NCBI GenBank assembly: GCA_013911655.1
Contig: JACESU010000004.1
Location: 1 to 64,000, forward strand
Direction of reading: 5' to 3'
DNA: 64,000 nucleotides
Source: Alphaproteobacteria bacterium
Lineage (GTDB): Bacteria > Pseudomonadota > Alphaproteobacteria > Caedimonadales > UBA1908
Shown: piece by piece, positions 34,743 to 44,097 of the stretch
How positions within the stretch are numbered: position 1 is the stretch's first letter
Layout of the letters: every line of letters begins with the position of its first letter
Notes under the pieces: generated by a model
What the model saw: only the letters and a program-made list of their open reading frames with translations
What the model was told of the DNA's origin: nothing
Databases searched by the model: none
Translations under genes and position numbers: made by a program

Positions 34743-35066
34743 TTAAAAGGGAAGGCCAAGTCCTGCTGGCAGATTCATGCCACTGGTGATTTTGCTCATT
34801 TCTTCGGCAGCTTTGGCGTCTGCCTTGGTGCGTGCATCATTGATGGCCGCCATAATGAGGTCCTCTAGCACTTCTACCTCTTGAGGATCCAGAAGGCTTG
34901 GATCAATTTTTAGTCCTTTAATTTCCCCGCGGCAAGTCGCCACAACGCCGACAAGACCGCCGCCTGCTTTGCCTTCTACGGTCATTTGTCCCAAAGATTC
35001 TTGCAGCTGATTCATCTTTGCTTGCATTTGTTGGGCTTGTTTCATGATATTGCCGATGTTCTTCAT
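34743..35066 (-). CDS. ybaB: Nucleoid-associated protein YbaB/EbfC
   Basis: 107 residues. The start NIMKQAQQMQAKMNQLQESLGQM and the VEVLEDLIMAAINDA segment are typical of this small dimeric DNA-binding family. AAGGAG precedes ATG 35066, which lies right after the dnaX stop. It is conserved between dnaX and recR in many bacteria, as here. Confidence 0.96.
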   Translation of the reverse strand: MKNIGNIMKQAQQMQAKMNQLQESLGQMTVEGKAGGGLVGVVATCRGEIKGLKIDPSLLDPQEVEVLEDLIMAAINDARTKADAKAAEEMSKITSGMNLPAGLGLPF

Positions 35067-35068
35067 GG

Positions 35069-36733
35069 TTATGCTCCTTTTTTCATCATAATGGGGGCGC
35101 CGTCTAAACTGTCTATGCGCGCAAGGGGGAAGGTGTCAAGGGTTGCCTTGACCAGAGGGTCGTCGAGGGCCTTTTCCAAAAGACGCTCGCGGTTTTCTTC
35201 TTGAATTTGGGCAAGGGAGGCGGTGCCATTTTCGTCCTTGACCTCGATTTGCCAAGGGGTTCCCGTCCACTCTTCTAGACTTGCCCGTAGTTTGCTCGCT
35301 AAAAGACGCGGGGCATTGGGTCCTGGATTAAAGAAAAGGCGTCCTTTTTCATAGGAAATGGGCCGCACATCACAGCGCACATGCTCGCCGAGCGCAATGT
35401 CCTTTGACGTGACAAGGCTCACAAGATCCTCAAAGGACTCTGGCATGGGCGCGCAGGCAGGCGTTGTCGGGGGTTCCTTTAAGGAAGGCGGTACAAACCC
35501 TGAGGGGACAGCCTGCGGGGTAGGCGTTTTGGGCGCTGCAATCGTCGGAGGCGTCCCGTTTTGCAAGGGATCTTGCTGTAGGCTGTCGATGAGTTCTACT
35601 GGTGTCGGCAGGGCCGCCACGTGAGCCAAGCGAATAAGGACCATTTCGCAGGCATGTTGGGTTTGGGGCGCGCCTTTGGCTTCTTGATAACCTTTAAGAA
35701 GAATCTGCCAGAAACGCGCAAGAACAGGCACAGAAAGAGAGGCGGCAAGGGCAGCGCCCTGGGTGCGCTCTTCCTCGCGGCAGAGGGTTTTTTCGGCCAA
35801 AGCTGGCGCACTTTTTAAAAGGCTTAACCAATGCGTCAGCGAGAGAAGCTCCGACAAAATCTCAAGGGGCGCAACGCCTGAGGCGAAAAGCTCTTGAAAA
35901 AGGGAAAGGGCGTCTGCCAGTTGGCCTGCAACCAACAACTGAAAAAGTGCCATCATTTGGGTGCGGTCGGCAAGGTGCAGCATGCGCCTGACAGCGTCCA
36001 CGTTAAGGCCTTCAGGGCACACATGAAGCGCTTGATCTAAAAGGGAAAGACCGTCTCTTGCGGACCCGTCTGCGGCTCTGGCAATCAGATGTAAGGCATC
36101 TGGATCAACGGTAATTTTTTCTTTTTCAAGGATTTTGGCGAAATGAGAGGCCAGAACGTTTTCATCTATACGGCGCAAATCAAAGCGCATGCAGCGCGAT
36201 AAAATGGTTTCAGGAACTTTGTGAATTTCCGTGGTGGCAAAAATAAATTTTAGGTGTGTAGGTGGCTCTTCCAAGGTTTTTAAAAGTGCGTTAAAGGCAC
36301 TTTTAGAGAGCATATGCACTTCGTCAATAATATAAACTTTATAAGTTGCTTGAAGGGGCTTGTACCGACCTGCCTCGATGAGCTCGCGCACGTCATCCAC
36401 GCCCGTGTGACTCGCCGCGTCCATCTCAATAACGTCAAGATCACGCTCTTGGTGGCCACAGACGCAGGCCGCACAAGTGCCGCAAGCGGACATAAAATGA
36501 GAGCGTTCTGTTTGAGGGCTCAGGCAGTTGAGTGCGCGCGCCACAAGCCGTGCCGTCGTGGTTTTGCCAACCCCCCGTGTCCCCGTCAGAATAAGGGCGT
36601 GGGGAAAACGGTTGTGGGTAAGCGCGTGGGATAAAACGCGCACAAGTCCTTCTTGTCCCACCAAATCTTCAAAGGTTTGGGGGCGATATTTTCTGGCAAG
36701 CACACAATAAGAAGAAGGCGTTTGATCGGTCAC
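35069..36733 (-). CDS. dnaX: DNA polymerase III subunits gamma/tau
   Basis: 554 residues. Clamp-loader ATPase: Walker A TGTRGVGKTTTARLVA near residue 53, a zinc module (CGTCAACVCG, following an earlier Cys), Walker B with YIIDEVHMLS, sensor 1 FATTEIHK, then the collar region and a tau-like C-terminus with a Pro/Thr-rich linker (about 395-430). It starts at GTG 36733 (TDQTPSSYCVLARKYRPQTF). First gene of dnaX-ybaB-recR. I did not find an obvious slippery heptamer for making gamma. Confidence 0.96.
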   Translation of the reverse strand: MTDQTPSSYCVLARKYRPQTFEDLVGQEGLVRVLSHALTHNRFPHALILTGTRGVGKTTTARLVARALNCLSPQTERSHFMSACGTCAACVCGHQERDLDVIEMDAASHTGVDDVRELIEAGRYKPLQATYKVYIIDEVHMLSKSAFNALLKTLEEPPTHLKFIFATTEIHKVPETILSRCMRFDLRRIDENVLASHFAKILEKEKITVDPDALHLIARAADGSARDGLSLLDQALHVCPEGLNVDAVRRMLHLADRTQMMALFQLLVAGQLADALSLFQELFASGVAPLEILSELLSLTHWLSLLKSAPALAEKTLCREEERTQGAALAASLSVPVLARFWQILLKGYQEAKGAPQTQHACEMVLIRLAHVAALPTPVELIDSLQQDPLQNGTPPTIAAPKTPTPQAVPSGFVPPSLKEPPTTPACAPMPESFEDLVSLVTSKDIALGEHVRCDVRPISYEKGRLFFNPGPNAPRLLASKLRASLEEWTGTPWQIEVKDENGTASLAQIQEENRERLLEKALDDPLVKATLDTFPLARIDSLDGAPIMMKKGA

Positions 36734-36832
36734 AGGGCCAAATTTTAACGTAAATCCTCCTTTGGAGATAGCATACTTGAAGGGTGAATCCTAGTTGATT
36801 TGACGCCTGCACGTGAGGGCGAGGGTGTCTCT

Positions 36833-36846
36833 TTACCAATTGGTAA
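36833..36846. promoter_or_regulatory. 14-bp perfect palindrome, possible operator
   Basis: TTACCAATTGGTAA is a perfect dyad in the 527-base gap between dnaX and the LuxI-like gene, 75 bases before the small ORF at 36921. Its size and symmetry fit a TetR- or MarR-type dimer site. Which gene it would control is open. Confidence 0.4.
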
Positions 36847-36920
36847 GCTTAGGCAGAGGGTTTCTTAAGGCCTGTGCGTTAGGGTAGAAAAGGTGGTCTT
36901 GATCTTACGGGGAGGAACTC

Positions 36921-37085
36921 ATGAAATTCAAAACTCTTTTAAGAAGGAAACTTCAACCTGTGATGGGATGGGTCAAGAACTTTTTCTATGACGCGGCGGT
37001 TTTCGACGCACCGCTTAGGGGGCGGCTTATGGCAATTTCTTTGTTGAGGGAACCTGTCCGCGTGACGCGGACAAGGCGACACTAG
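36921..37085 (+). CDS. Possible small basic protein (54 residues)
   Basis: An ORF too short for usual gene finders, with an excellent ribosome site: GGGGAGGA followed by a short spacer before ATG 36921. The product is rich in Arg and Lys (MKFKTLLRRKLQPVMGWVK at the start, REPVRVTRTRRH at the end) with a short hydrophobic/aromatic segment (NFFYDAAVF). Its 3' end contains an 8-bp hairpin (TGTCCGCG with CGCGGACA). It lies 175 bases upstream of the LuxI-like gene and downstream of a palindrome. It could be a leader peptide, a small membrane-active protein or chance. Confidence 0.4.
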   Translation: MKFKTLLRRKLQPVMGWVKNFFYDAAVFDAPLRGRLMAISLLREPVRVTRTRRH

Positions 37086-37260
37086 GGGGAGGTTGGCGTT
37101 TTCCAGAAGGATCACTTTGAAAAACGCCGTGCCTTTGTTGAAGCGTGACAGAGGAGGTATCTACAGCCATATGTGTCTCGTTTTTTTATCTGAAAATTGA
37201 TTATCCTCTTGCACAAAACATCAGAATGCGCTTCCATATCTTCAAAAATTAGGAGGGGGC

Positions 37261-37782
37261 ATGTTTAAGATTATTCACCCTAAAAACAAAGAGTTGTATC
37301 GACTGGAGTTGATGCAGTTTCTGGAGAAAAGACAAAGAGATGCCCTGCCTGCGGATAAGCTTGTGTATGACCATCAAGCGTCCGTCTATGTGACATGTCA
37401 GGACCCTCGTTGTGTTCTTGGGGGAGGGTTGCGCCTCAATCCTATGAATACCCCTAATCTTGTCAGTGATATGCTCAAAGACGCTGTTAAAACCTACGAA
37501 CAACCCTCTATTTGGGAGTGTAGTGCGTTATCTTTATGTGCAGACACGACAGCTGATGGAAAACGGGTCAGTGTGCCTCAAAAGATGTGTCTTTGTTGTG
37601 ATCATATCGCACAGGGCCTGCAGGCGGCGTGTGCCTATTTTCAAATTTCATTGATCGTTTTTTACCATCTGACAGCTTATTTAGAGACGTTGGTGCGTAA
37701 AGGGGGGATTACGTTTTTGCAGACGATTCCCGTGGGAAAGGACGATCTGATGTTAGGGCTGTTTCAGCCAAAAGGAGTCTAA
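37261..37782 (+). CDS. LuxI/acyl-homoserine-lactone-synthase-like protein, probably degenerate
   Basis: 173 residues, AGGAGG before ATG 37261. The order of elements recalls autoinducer synthases of the GNAT fold: YDHQASVYV (Asp37 in the DxxxAxY region), GGGLRLNPMNTP (Arg58, as in the RLLPT motif), WECSALSL (Glu86, as in the VELSRFAV motif), then a helical AACAYF and YHLTAYLETLVRKGG and a closing strand. However, the Arg three residues after that Glu is Ala89, and the conserved N-terminal Phe/Trp positions are not clear, so activity is uncertain. No LuxR-type regulator is nearby. A second relative is at 62958-63710. The alternative is an unrelated small acyltransferase. Confidence 0.5.
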   Translation: MFKIIHPKNKELYRLELMQFLEKRQRDALPADKLVYDHQASVYVTCQDPRCVLGGGLRLNPMNTPNLVSDMLKDAVKTYEQPSIWECSALSLCADTTADGKRVSVPQKMCLCCDHIAQGLQAACAYFQISLIVFYHLTAYLETLVRKGGITFLQTIPVGKDDLMLGLFQPKGV

Positions 37783-37794
37783 ACTCCCTTTTCT
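37774..37794. terminator. Short terminator between convergent genes
   Basis: GGAGT (37774-37778) pairs with ACTCC (37783-37787), followed by CTTTTCT. It overlaps the stop of the LuxI-like gene and faces the HAD-like gene ending at 37796. Confidence 0.4.
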
Positions 37795-37795
37795 C

Positions 37796-38662
37796 TTATG
37801 GGGTCGTGCAGGCACGCTGAAGGCACTGTTGCCAAAAATCTTTTGCGCCTGCTTCATTAATAGGACGTGTTTCTAGATTCTCTGCGCCCTTGTAGTGAAT
37901 GCCGACAAAAAGCGGTAGGTCCTTTGGGTAAACTTTGTTTGATGTGGTAAGGCCCTTCGCCATTTTTTCAAGGTTTTCTTTTTTATCATCAATTAAAACA
38001 ATAACCTCTGGCCGCACACGCCAGGCGTATTCTAAAAACGCTAAAAGCGTATCTACTTTTTCATAAGGTCCCCGCTCGCCGTTATTCACAAGAATGCCTT
38101 TGTAGTAAGTGGGGAAATGTTTTCGATACGACTTTTTTAAAACACGAGAAAGATCAAAATAATCTTTTTCTTTAAAAAGCCATCCTTTTTCAAAATCGAT
38201 ATCAAACCCCTTGAGGGTGTCATAGCTGTGTTTTTCCATGGGCACGTCCTGAGGCTGAAGTGGCCCAACAAGGCGACTTGTCAGTGCAAGGCACAAGACG
38301 TCGTGTTTTTGAAGCGTTTTAATAAGGCCTGGAAAAGCAGAGTCTGTCAATTTTTGCGGAAAATAAACTGTCGCAGAGAGCGTTTCGTCGCGTGCTAATG
38401 GGGTTAAAGCATTCAATGTTTCTTTGACAAGTGCATAATGCTTTTTCAAATTCTTATAATAAAAAGCTGGATGATCCGTTTGAGTTAGGGTCATATCGAT
38501 ATCAAAAAGTACAAGGACTTTTTTTGGATCGTGTTGCGTCAGAAGAGGGGCCAAAAGTTGCTCTACCTTGGCGGCACTGCGCGCTTCGTAAGAAATGGTT
38601 TTAGCGTTTGAAAAAGCTGTAAATCCTGTGAAAGATAAAAAGGCAACAAGAAGTTTTTTCAT
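37796..38662 (-). CDS. Exported HAD-superfamily protein, DUF2608-like
   Basis: 288 residues. The signal peptide is MKKLLVAFLSFTGFTAFSNA. HAD phosphatase motifs: VLFDIDMTLTQ near residue 55 (the two Asp of motif I), LALTSR (motif II), a Lys-bearing segment, and VIVLIDDKKENL (acidic motif IV). The layout matches DUF2608 proteins, known as exported HAD-like proteins of intracellular bacteria. The substrate is unknown. It is the third gene of a minus-strand run after cysQ and the TauE-like gene, 73 bases downstream, perhaps a separate unit. Confidence 0.75.
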   Translation of the reverse strand: MKKLLVAFLSFTGFTAFSNAKTISYEARSAAKVEQLLAPLLTQHDPKKVLVLFDIDMTLTQTDHPAFYYKNLKKHYALVKETLNALTPLARDETLSATVYFPQKLTDSAFPGLIKTLQKHDVLCLALTSRLVGPLQPQDVPMEKHSYDTLKGFDIDFEKGWLFKEKDYFDLSRVLKKSYRKHFPTYYKGILVNNGERGPYEKVDTLLAFLEYAWRVRPEVIVLIDDKKENLEKMAKGLTTSNKVYPKDLPLFVGIHYKGAENLETRPINEAGAKDFWQQCLQRACTTP

Positions 38663-38735
38663 AACGCGCTACAACGAATGCTCTATAAAAAAACTCCTAT
38701 GGGAAAAATGGAGGTGTGTCAAGAAAGGTCTTGAT

Positions 38736-39539
38736 CTAAGAAGTGTATAAGAAGTTGTAAACCATTTTACCGCCAAGGCCGATAAGAAGAAGGCCAATGA
38801 TATACTTTAGTTTTTCTGACGCAAGGCGGGCAGCAAAAAGGCTGCCTAAATACGCACAGGGAAGTGATCCTAAAAGGAGCCAACCAAGGACGTTAAAGTT
38901 GGCGTGCCCCAGGCCTGCGTAAACTGCGCCCACAAGAAAGGCAATGGGGATCGCGTGAACTGTGTCGGTCGCCACAAGCCGTAAGGGTGTCATCCGCAGG
39001 GGATAAAGAGCGCGCAGCATAACGGCACCAAGCGTCCCAGCGCCAATGGATGTTAAGGCAACGATGCCGCCTAAAAGGCCTCCACATAGAACAGTCAAGG
39101 TTTTTTGCGTGCGCTTCATGGGGGTCGGATGGGTGAGGCGTTCATGGGTGCGACGGTCTTGAATTTGTTTAGCAAAAAGAAGACTTATCCCTGATAAGCA
39201 TACGAGGAAGCCGACGATGGGAATCAAGAAAGCTCCCCCCTTTTGCAAAAAACCGGCGTACACAAGAAGAACGACGACGGCGCAAATGGGAAGACTTCCA
39301 AGCCACAGACGCTTTAGGACTTTGGTGTCAACGTGCTGTCCCTTGAAGTGAGAGTGCCCAGAGGCGACTTTTGTGAGAGAGGCAAAAAGGAGGTCAGTTG
39401 CAATGGCCGTCGGAACGTCAAGGCCAAAGACCATTAAAAGAAGAGGGGTCATAAGAGCCCCGCCGCCCACCCCTGTGAGGCCTACAAGAAAGCCCACCAG
39501 GGCGCCAGCTAAAGGAAGAAAATGAGGATCAAGTGTCAT
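38736..39539 (-). CDS. TauE/SafE-family membrane permease
   Basis: 267 residues with about eight hydrophobic segments in two similar halves. The family hallmarks are seen: LVGFLVGLTGVGGGALMTPLLL at the N-terminus and LLGGIVALTSIGAGTLGAVML in the second half. Family members move sulfite, sulfonates or related anions across the inner membrane. It follows cysQ by 53 bases on the same strand, which supports a sulfur-compound substrate. Direction of transport cannot be told. Confidence 0.85.
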   Translation of the reverse strand: MTLDPHFLPLAGALVGFLVGLTGVGGGALMTPLLLMVFGLDVPTAIATDLLFASLTKVASGHSHFKGQHVDTKVLKRLWLGSLPICAVVVLLVYAGFLQKGGAFLIPIVGFLVCLSGISLLFAKQIQDRRTHERLTHPTPMKRTQKTLTVLCGGLLGGIVALTSIGAGTLGAVMLRALYPLRMTPLRLVATDTVHAIPIAFLVGAVYAGLGHANFNVLGWLLLGSLPCAYLGSLFAARLASEKLKYIIGLLLIGLGGKMVYNFLYTS

Positions 39540-39592
39540 GGGATATCCGTAAATTGATGAGGGTGATGTCGTGTCTTGTGGTCATCGGGTGT

Positions 39593-40375
39593 TCAGAGTG
39601 CTTCATAAGGAACGCTCGCTGCGATAAAAGACGGGTTAAGGGGATGAAGTTGTCCGTAAGAAAGGCGCTGGCCGTCTTCGGTGTACACGTAACCGCCCGC
39701 ACCTTCTAAAATCGCCTGACCCGCGGCCGTATCCCACTGGGACGTTGGGGCAAATCGTGGATAGATGTCTGCTTTTCCTTCTGCAATCGCACAAAACTTG
39801 AGGGAAGAGCCCATTTGCAGAGTATCGTGCACGGCAAAACGGTTAAGGAAATCAGACGTTTCTTGGTTTAGGTGGTTTTTGCTGACAAGAAGGCGCGGAG
39901 GTGTTGCCAAGGAGGATACCGCGAGGGGGGAGGGATTATTGAGACCCCCTTGCCATGCACCCCATGTTTTTGCGCCCCAATATAAAGCGTTAAAAGCCGG
40001 CGCGTAAATCACACCAAAAACAGGAGATCCCATTTCAATAAGGGCGATATTCACGGTGAACATACCGTTTCGTTGGAGGAATTCTTTTGTGCCATCCAAA
40101 GGGTCCACAAGCCAAAAAGGTTTATCGGCGTCAAGGCTACTAAGGTTGACGGTTTTTTCCTCGCACACAATGGGAATGTCAGGGGTGTGGCGTGTCAATC
40201 CTTCCCAGATTAGAGTGTGTGCTGCAAGATCGGCTCGTGTTAAAGGAGAAGAATCGTCTTTGCGACGGATTTCTTGGGTGGGCGCTTTGTAGATCTCCAT
40301 GATGATCTTGCCAGCTTCTTGTGCCAGGCTTAGCAAAGGATGCCAGAAAGTATTTTGTCGCAATTCGCTTTTCAT
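39593..40375 (-). CDS. cysQ: 3'(2'),5'-bisphosphate nucleotidase CysQ
   Basis: 260 residues of the inositol monophosphatase fold. Metal-binding motifs: CEEKT (Glu), [14 protein letters not shown] near residue 92, and [10 protein letters not shown] near residue 215. CysQ removes the 3'-phosphate of PAP(S) and thereby limits the toxic by-product of sulfate activation. AGGAAG lies before ATG 40375. It is divergent from the cysD-cysNC pair, with which it fits functionally. Confidence 0.93.
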   Translation of the reverse strand: MKSELRQNTFWHPLLSLAQEAGKIIMEIYKAPTQEIRRKDDSSPLTRADLAAHTLIWEGLTRHTPDIPIVCEEKTVNLSSLDADKPFWLVDPLDGTKEFLQRNGMFTVNIALIEMGSPVFGVIYAPAFNALYWGAKTWGAWQGGLNNPSPLAVSSLATPPRLLVSKNHLNQETSDFLNRFAVHDTLQMGSSLKFCAIAEGKADIYPRFAPTSQWDTAAGQAILEGAGGYVYTEDGQRLSYGQLHPLNPSFIAASVPYEAL

Positions 40376-40396
40376 GAAGTGCTTCCTGTAATTTTC

Positions 40397-40425
40397 TTGA
40401 AAAAAGTATTATTATGCATTATAAG
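40397..40425 (+). promoter_or_regulatory. Promoter of cysD-cysNC
   Basis: TTGAAA (40397-40402) and TATAAG (40420-40425) have an ideal 17-base spacer; each box matches five of six consensus bases. They lie 40 bases before the cysD start. Confidence 0.6.
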
Positions 40426-40465
40426 CAAAAGAAATTCACATGTCACGACAAAAATAGGGTTCTTC

Positions 40466-41980
40466 ATGACGGTAAAAAATCTATTCCTTTCTCAGCGCCT
40501 TGACGCACAGGCGCGTCCTTTGCCTTGGGATACAGAGGCTGTTTGTGAGGCAGTGTTTCAAGAAGTGACTCCTGCCACAAGGCGTGCGGCTGAAAGACTT
40601 ATTGAGAAGTCGGCCCTGTTGCCAGCTCCTCTGACTTTGGAAGCAGTGCGAGACGAGACAGGAGATCCATTAAAAGTTCTTGTACAAGAGACCCTTATGG
40701 AAGAGGCAAAAAGAAAACGCATCTTGTCTTTATGTCTACAATGGAGTCCTACCCAAGATGGCCAGACACTTCTTCTGGCAACCGACGCCCGTCAAGCAAG
40801 AAAGTGGCTTTTTTTGAAAGCGTCCCCCAGTCCTGAAGAAATTTATGAGGCTTTAGGAGTGCTGTCACGTTATATGAAAAAGAATTTGCTGATCTGGCCA
40901 CACGCGGATCTGGTCGAGCCTCTACGACTTTTGGTGCAACAAAAAGGGGTAATTGATTTTGCTTATGAGGAAGGTAGAACCGTGAGTCTTGCGCTTACAG
41001 CGTATGGACCAGGCCGGTCTGTTATTCGCTCTATGGACGCCCAAATGGCTGTGAAAAAAAACACTGCCCCTGCGTCGTCTAAAGCACTCTCTCATCTAGA
41101 TTTGTTAGAGGCTCAAAGCATTCATATTATCAGAGAAGTGATGGCAGAGGCACGCAATCCTGTGATGCTTTACTCCATCGGGAAAGATAGCGCGGTGATG
41201 CTGCATTTGGCCCGGAAAGCCTTTTATCCAGCCCCCCCGCCATTTCCGCTTCTGCATGTGGATACGGGGTGGAAGTTTCAGGAAATGTATAAATTCAGAG
41301 ACCAAATGGCGGCGCGCGCTGGCATGGATCTTATTATTCATATCAATCCAGAAGGAGTCGAAAAAGGGATTAACCCCTTTGATCACGGAAGCGCCCTTCA
41401 TACCGACATCATGAAAACACAAGGGCTCAAGCAAGCTTTGGATCATTACGGCTTTGATGCTGCTTTTGGCGGTGCTAGACGCGATGAAGAAAAAAGCCGT
41501 GCCAAAGAACGCGTTTTTTCCTTTCGTACCAAAACCCATCACTGGGATCCTAAAAATCAGCGCCCAGAGCTTTGGGATTTATACAATGGGCGTAAACATG
41601 AAGGCGAAAGCATGCGCGTCTTTCCCCTGTCAAACTGGACGGAGCTTGATATCTGGCAGTATATTTACCGAGAGAAAATTCCTATCGTGCCCCTTTATTT
41701 TGCAGCTGTACGCCCTGTTGTGGCGCGTCAGGGGGCGCTCATTATGGTGGATGATCACCGTTTTCCTTTGCTGGAGGGGGAAAAAGTTATGCTTAAAAAA
41801 GTCAGGTTCAGAACCTTGGGCTGTTATCCACTGACGGGTGCCATCGAGTCAGAAGCAAAAACCCTGGAAGAGATTATCCTTGAACTGCTTGCGGCTAAAA
41901 CCAGCGAGCGTCAAGGAAGGCTGATTGATTCGGACTCGGCCGCATCCATGGAAAAGAAAAAACAAGAAGGATACTTTTAA
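40466..41980 (+). CDS. cysD: Sulfate adenylyltransferase subunit 2 with an extra N-terminal domain
   Basis: 504 residues from ATG 40466 (AGGG six bases upstream); the frame stays open upstream but overlaps cysQ. Residues ~208-504 are a standard Cys[15 protein letters not shown]-loop [11 protein letters not shown] near 235, [16 protein letters not shown], and the C-terminal SERQGR...KKKQEGYF. CysD alone is normally about 300 residues. The first ~205 residues are an additional soluble alpha/beta domain I do not recognise ([16 protein letters not shown], then [21 protein letters not shown]). With CysN it makes adenosine phosphosulfate from sulfate and ATP. The stop overlaps the cysNC start (TAATG). 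Confidence 0.92.
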   Translation: MTVKNLFLSQRLDAQARPLPWDTEAVCEAVFQEVTPATRRAAERLIEKSALLPAPLTLEAVRDETGDPLKVLVQETLMEEAKRKRILSLCLQWSPTQDGQTLLLATDARQARKWLFLKASPSPEEIYEALGVLSRYMKKNLLIWPHADLVEPLRLLVQQKGVIDFAYEEGRTVSLALTAYGPGRSVIRSMDAQMAVKKNTAPASSKALSHLDLLEAQSIHIIREVMAEARNPVMLYSIGKDSAVMLHLARKAFYPAPPPFPLLHVDTGWKFQEMYKFRDQMAARAGMDLIIHINPEGVEKGINPFDHGSALHTDIMKTQGLKQALDHYGFDAAFGGARRDEEKSRAKERVFSFRTKTHHWDPKNQRPELWDLYNGRKHEGESMRVFPLSNWTELDIWQYIYREKIPIVPLYFAAVRPVVARQGALIMVDDHRFPLLEGEKVMLKKVRFRTLGCYPLTGAIESEAKTLEEIILELLAAKTSERQGRLIDSDSAASMEKKKQEGYF

Positions 41981-43899
41981 TGAGTAAAGAGTCAAAGGGT
42001 GTGACAGCGAGCCCCCAAGCAAGCGCGTGTGAACTAAACGCGTTTTTTGACGGAGAGTCCCAGCTGGATCTGTTGCGTTTTATTACGTGTGGCAGTGTGG
42101 ATGACGGAAAAAGTACCTTAATTGGGCGTCTTCTTTATGAATCCCAAATGATTTTTGATGATCAGATGGCCTCATTAGAGAAAGAATCGAAAAAACAGGG
42201 CACCCAAGGCGATCAGATAGATTTTGCGCTTCTTGTGGATGGTCTTGCGGCCGAGCGAGAGCAAGGGATTACCATTGACGTTGCCTACCGTTTCTTTGCA
42301 ACAACAAAGCGTAAATTCATTGTGGCGGACACGCCCGGGCATGAGCAGTATACGCGTAATATGGTGACGGGTGCGTCTACTGCGGACGTTGCTCTTTTGC
42401 TCGTGGATGCCCGAACAGGGCTTATGCCCCAAACAAAACGCCACGCGTATCTGGCCTCCCTTATGGGCATCAAACATGTGCTGCTTGTGGTCAATAAAAT
42501 GGACTTAGTTGGTCATAAAGAGGAAAATTTCCGACGCATCGAAGAAGACTTTATGGCCCTTGCCAAAGAAATGGAGTTTGAGGCGCCCCTTGCAATGCCG
42601 TTGTCGGCGTTGAAGGGCGACAACATGATGAAAAGATCACCGTATCTCGGGTGGTACAAAGGACCAACCTTGATGGGGTACCTGGAAACGGTTCCTGTTC
42701 AGGATACTCTTGCAGACCAAGAGGGTGCTATTTTCCCGGTCCAGTGGGTGAGTCGCCCGAGTGAAGCCTTTAGAGGGTATGCAGGTACCCTTGCCCGCGG
42801 CCGTTTAAAGGTGGGTGACGAGATCCGCGCGACGACTTCGGGACAAACAGCGTGCATTGAAAGTCTTGTGACAATGGACGGTCCCCTTGAGGAAGTATGC
42901 GCCCGTCAGGCTGTCACCCTTACCCTCGACCGCGAGATTGAAGCCGCGCGCGGCGAAGTCTTTTCTCTTGCAAAGGCGCCCCTTTTCACAACAGATCAAT
43001 TCGAGGCAACTCTTGTATGGATGATCGAGCCTACAGGTCTTGTGGGTAGAAGTTATGATCTTAAACTTGCCACACAAACAGTGCCGGCTTCTCTCACGTC
43101 CATCAAGCATCTCATTGATATTCAAACGTTTCAAAAGAAACCATGTAAAGGGCTTCATCTTAATGATATTGCTGTCTGTGTGATTGCGACCCAGCGTCCC
43201 ATTGTTTACACACCCTTTAAGGACTCTAAGACCCTTGGCGGGTTTATCCTCATCGACCGGATGACCCACGCAACGGTTGCGGCAGGGGTCATTCGCCATA
43301 CCATGCGGCGCGCGCAAAACGTGCATACCCAGCCCCTGACCATTACAAAGACCGAGCGTGAAAAGCTTAACGCTCACAAGGGACGCCTGATTTGGTTCAC
43401 GGGTCTTTCGGGGTCCGGCAAATCAACCTACGCGAACGCCTTGGAAATCGCCTTACACAGTGACGGATACCGCACCTATCTTTTGGACGGGGACAATGTG
43501 CGTCATGGGCTTAGCAAAGATCTTGGTTTTACAGAAGAAGACCGCGTTGAGAACATTCGCCGTGTGGCAGAAGTCGCAAGGCTTATGCTAGATGCGGGGC
43601 TTGTCGTCATTGCGTCGTTTATTTCCCCTTATGCCAGGGACCGTCAAATGGTGCGCGAACTTGTGGGCGAGGATCATTTTGTCGAGGTCTATGTGGCAAC
43701 TCCCCTAGAGGTGTGTGAAACGCGCGATCCAAAGGGACTTTATGGTCAAGCACGAAAGGGCCTCATTCCGAATTTTTCAGGTATTAACAGCCCTTATGAA
43801 GTACCAGAGGCGCCCGATGTGCTGCTTCAACACCCGCTGACCATCGAAGAAGGTGTGATGCGAGTCCAAGAAAAATTAAAGGATCTAAGGTTCGTCTAG
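41980..43899 (+). CDS. cysNC: Fused sulfate adenylyltransferase subunit 1 / APS kinase
   Basis: 639 residues. The N-terminal EF-Tu-like GTPase (CysN) shows GSVDDGKS (38-45), [12 protein letters not shown] and NKMD; beta-barrel domains follow. From about residue 465 an APS kinase domain (CysC) shows [25 protein letters not shown] and [13 protein letters not shown]. It drives APS synthesis by GTP hydrolysis and then makes PAPS. Coupled to cysD by a one-base overlap. No cysH, cysI or sulfotransferase is in the window, so whether PAPS goes to cysteine or to sulfation is open. Confidence 0.97.
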   Translation: MSKESKGVTASPQASACELNAFFDGESQLDLLRFITCGSVDDGKSTLIGRLLYESQMIFDDQMASLEKESKKQGTQGDQIDFALLVDGLAAEREQGITIDVAYRFFATTKRKFIVADTPGHEQYTRNMVTGASTADVALLLVDARTGLMPQTKRHAYLASLMGIKHVLLVVNKMDLVGHKEENFRRIEEDFMALAKEMEFEAPLAMPLSALKGDNMMKRSPYLGWYKGPTLMGYLETVPVQDTLADQEGAIFPVQWVSRPSEAFRGYAGTLARGRLKVGDEIRATTSGQTACIESLVTMDGPLEEVCARQAVTLTLDREIEAARGEVFSLAKAPLFTTDQFEATLVWMIEPTGLVGRSYDLKLATQTVPASLTSIKHLIDIQTFQKKPCKGLHLNDIAVCVIATQRPIVYTPFKDSKTLGGFILIDRMTHATVAAGVIRHTMRRAQNVHTQPLTITKTEREKLNAHKGRLIWFTGLSGSGKSTYANALEIALHSDGYRTYLLDGDNVRHGLSKDLGFTEEDRVENIRRVAEVARLMLDAGLVVIASFISPYARDRQMVRELVGEDHFVEVYVATPLEVCETRDPKGLYGQARKGLIPNFSGINSPYEVPEAPDVLLQHPLTIEEGVMRVQEKLKDLRFV

Positions 43900-43908
43900 A
43901 AGAAGTGG

Positions 43909-43985
43909 TGGTAGCGGAGGAGGGACTTGAACCCCCGACACGCGGATTATGATTCCGCTGCTCTAACCAGCTGAGCTACTCCGCC
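43909..43985 (-). tRNA. tRNA-Met (anticodon CAT), elongator type
   Basis: On the minus strand the acceptor GGCGGAG pairs with CTCCGCT. D arm GCTCAGCTGGTTAGAGC; anticodon loop ATCATAA between GCGGA and TCCGC; T arm GGGTTCAAGTCCC; CCA encoded. Paired first base and overall sequence fit elongator Met rather than initiator; the lysidine-modified Ile tRNA is a less likely alternative. Confidence 0.92.
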
Positions 43986-44054
43986 ACAAGACGCATTACC
44001 TATAAAATGAGAAGGCTTTTGTGTCAAGCAGTTTTGGATCTGAACTGTGAAAAA

Positions 44055-44079
44055 GCCCACCCCCCTTGAAGAGGTGGGC
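44055..44079 (-). terminator. Rho-independent terminator
   Basis: GCCCACC (44055-44061) pairs with GGTGGGC (44073-44079). On the minus strand it is followed by TTTTTC. It closes the Nudix-repeat gene ending at 44098. Confidence 0.75.
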
Positions 44080-44097
44080 GTTGAGTGCGAAAATAAA

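Noticed and set aside
35069-36733. Programmed frameshift in dnaX producing gamma
   Set aside because: No A-rich slippery heptamer with downstream structure was seen in the expected region.
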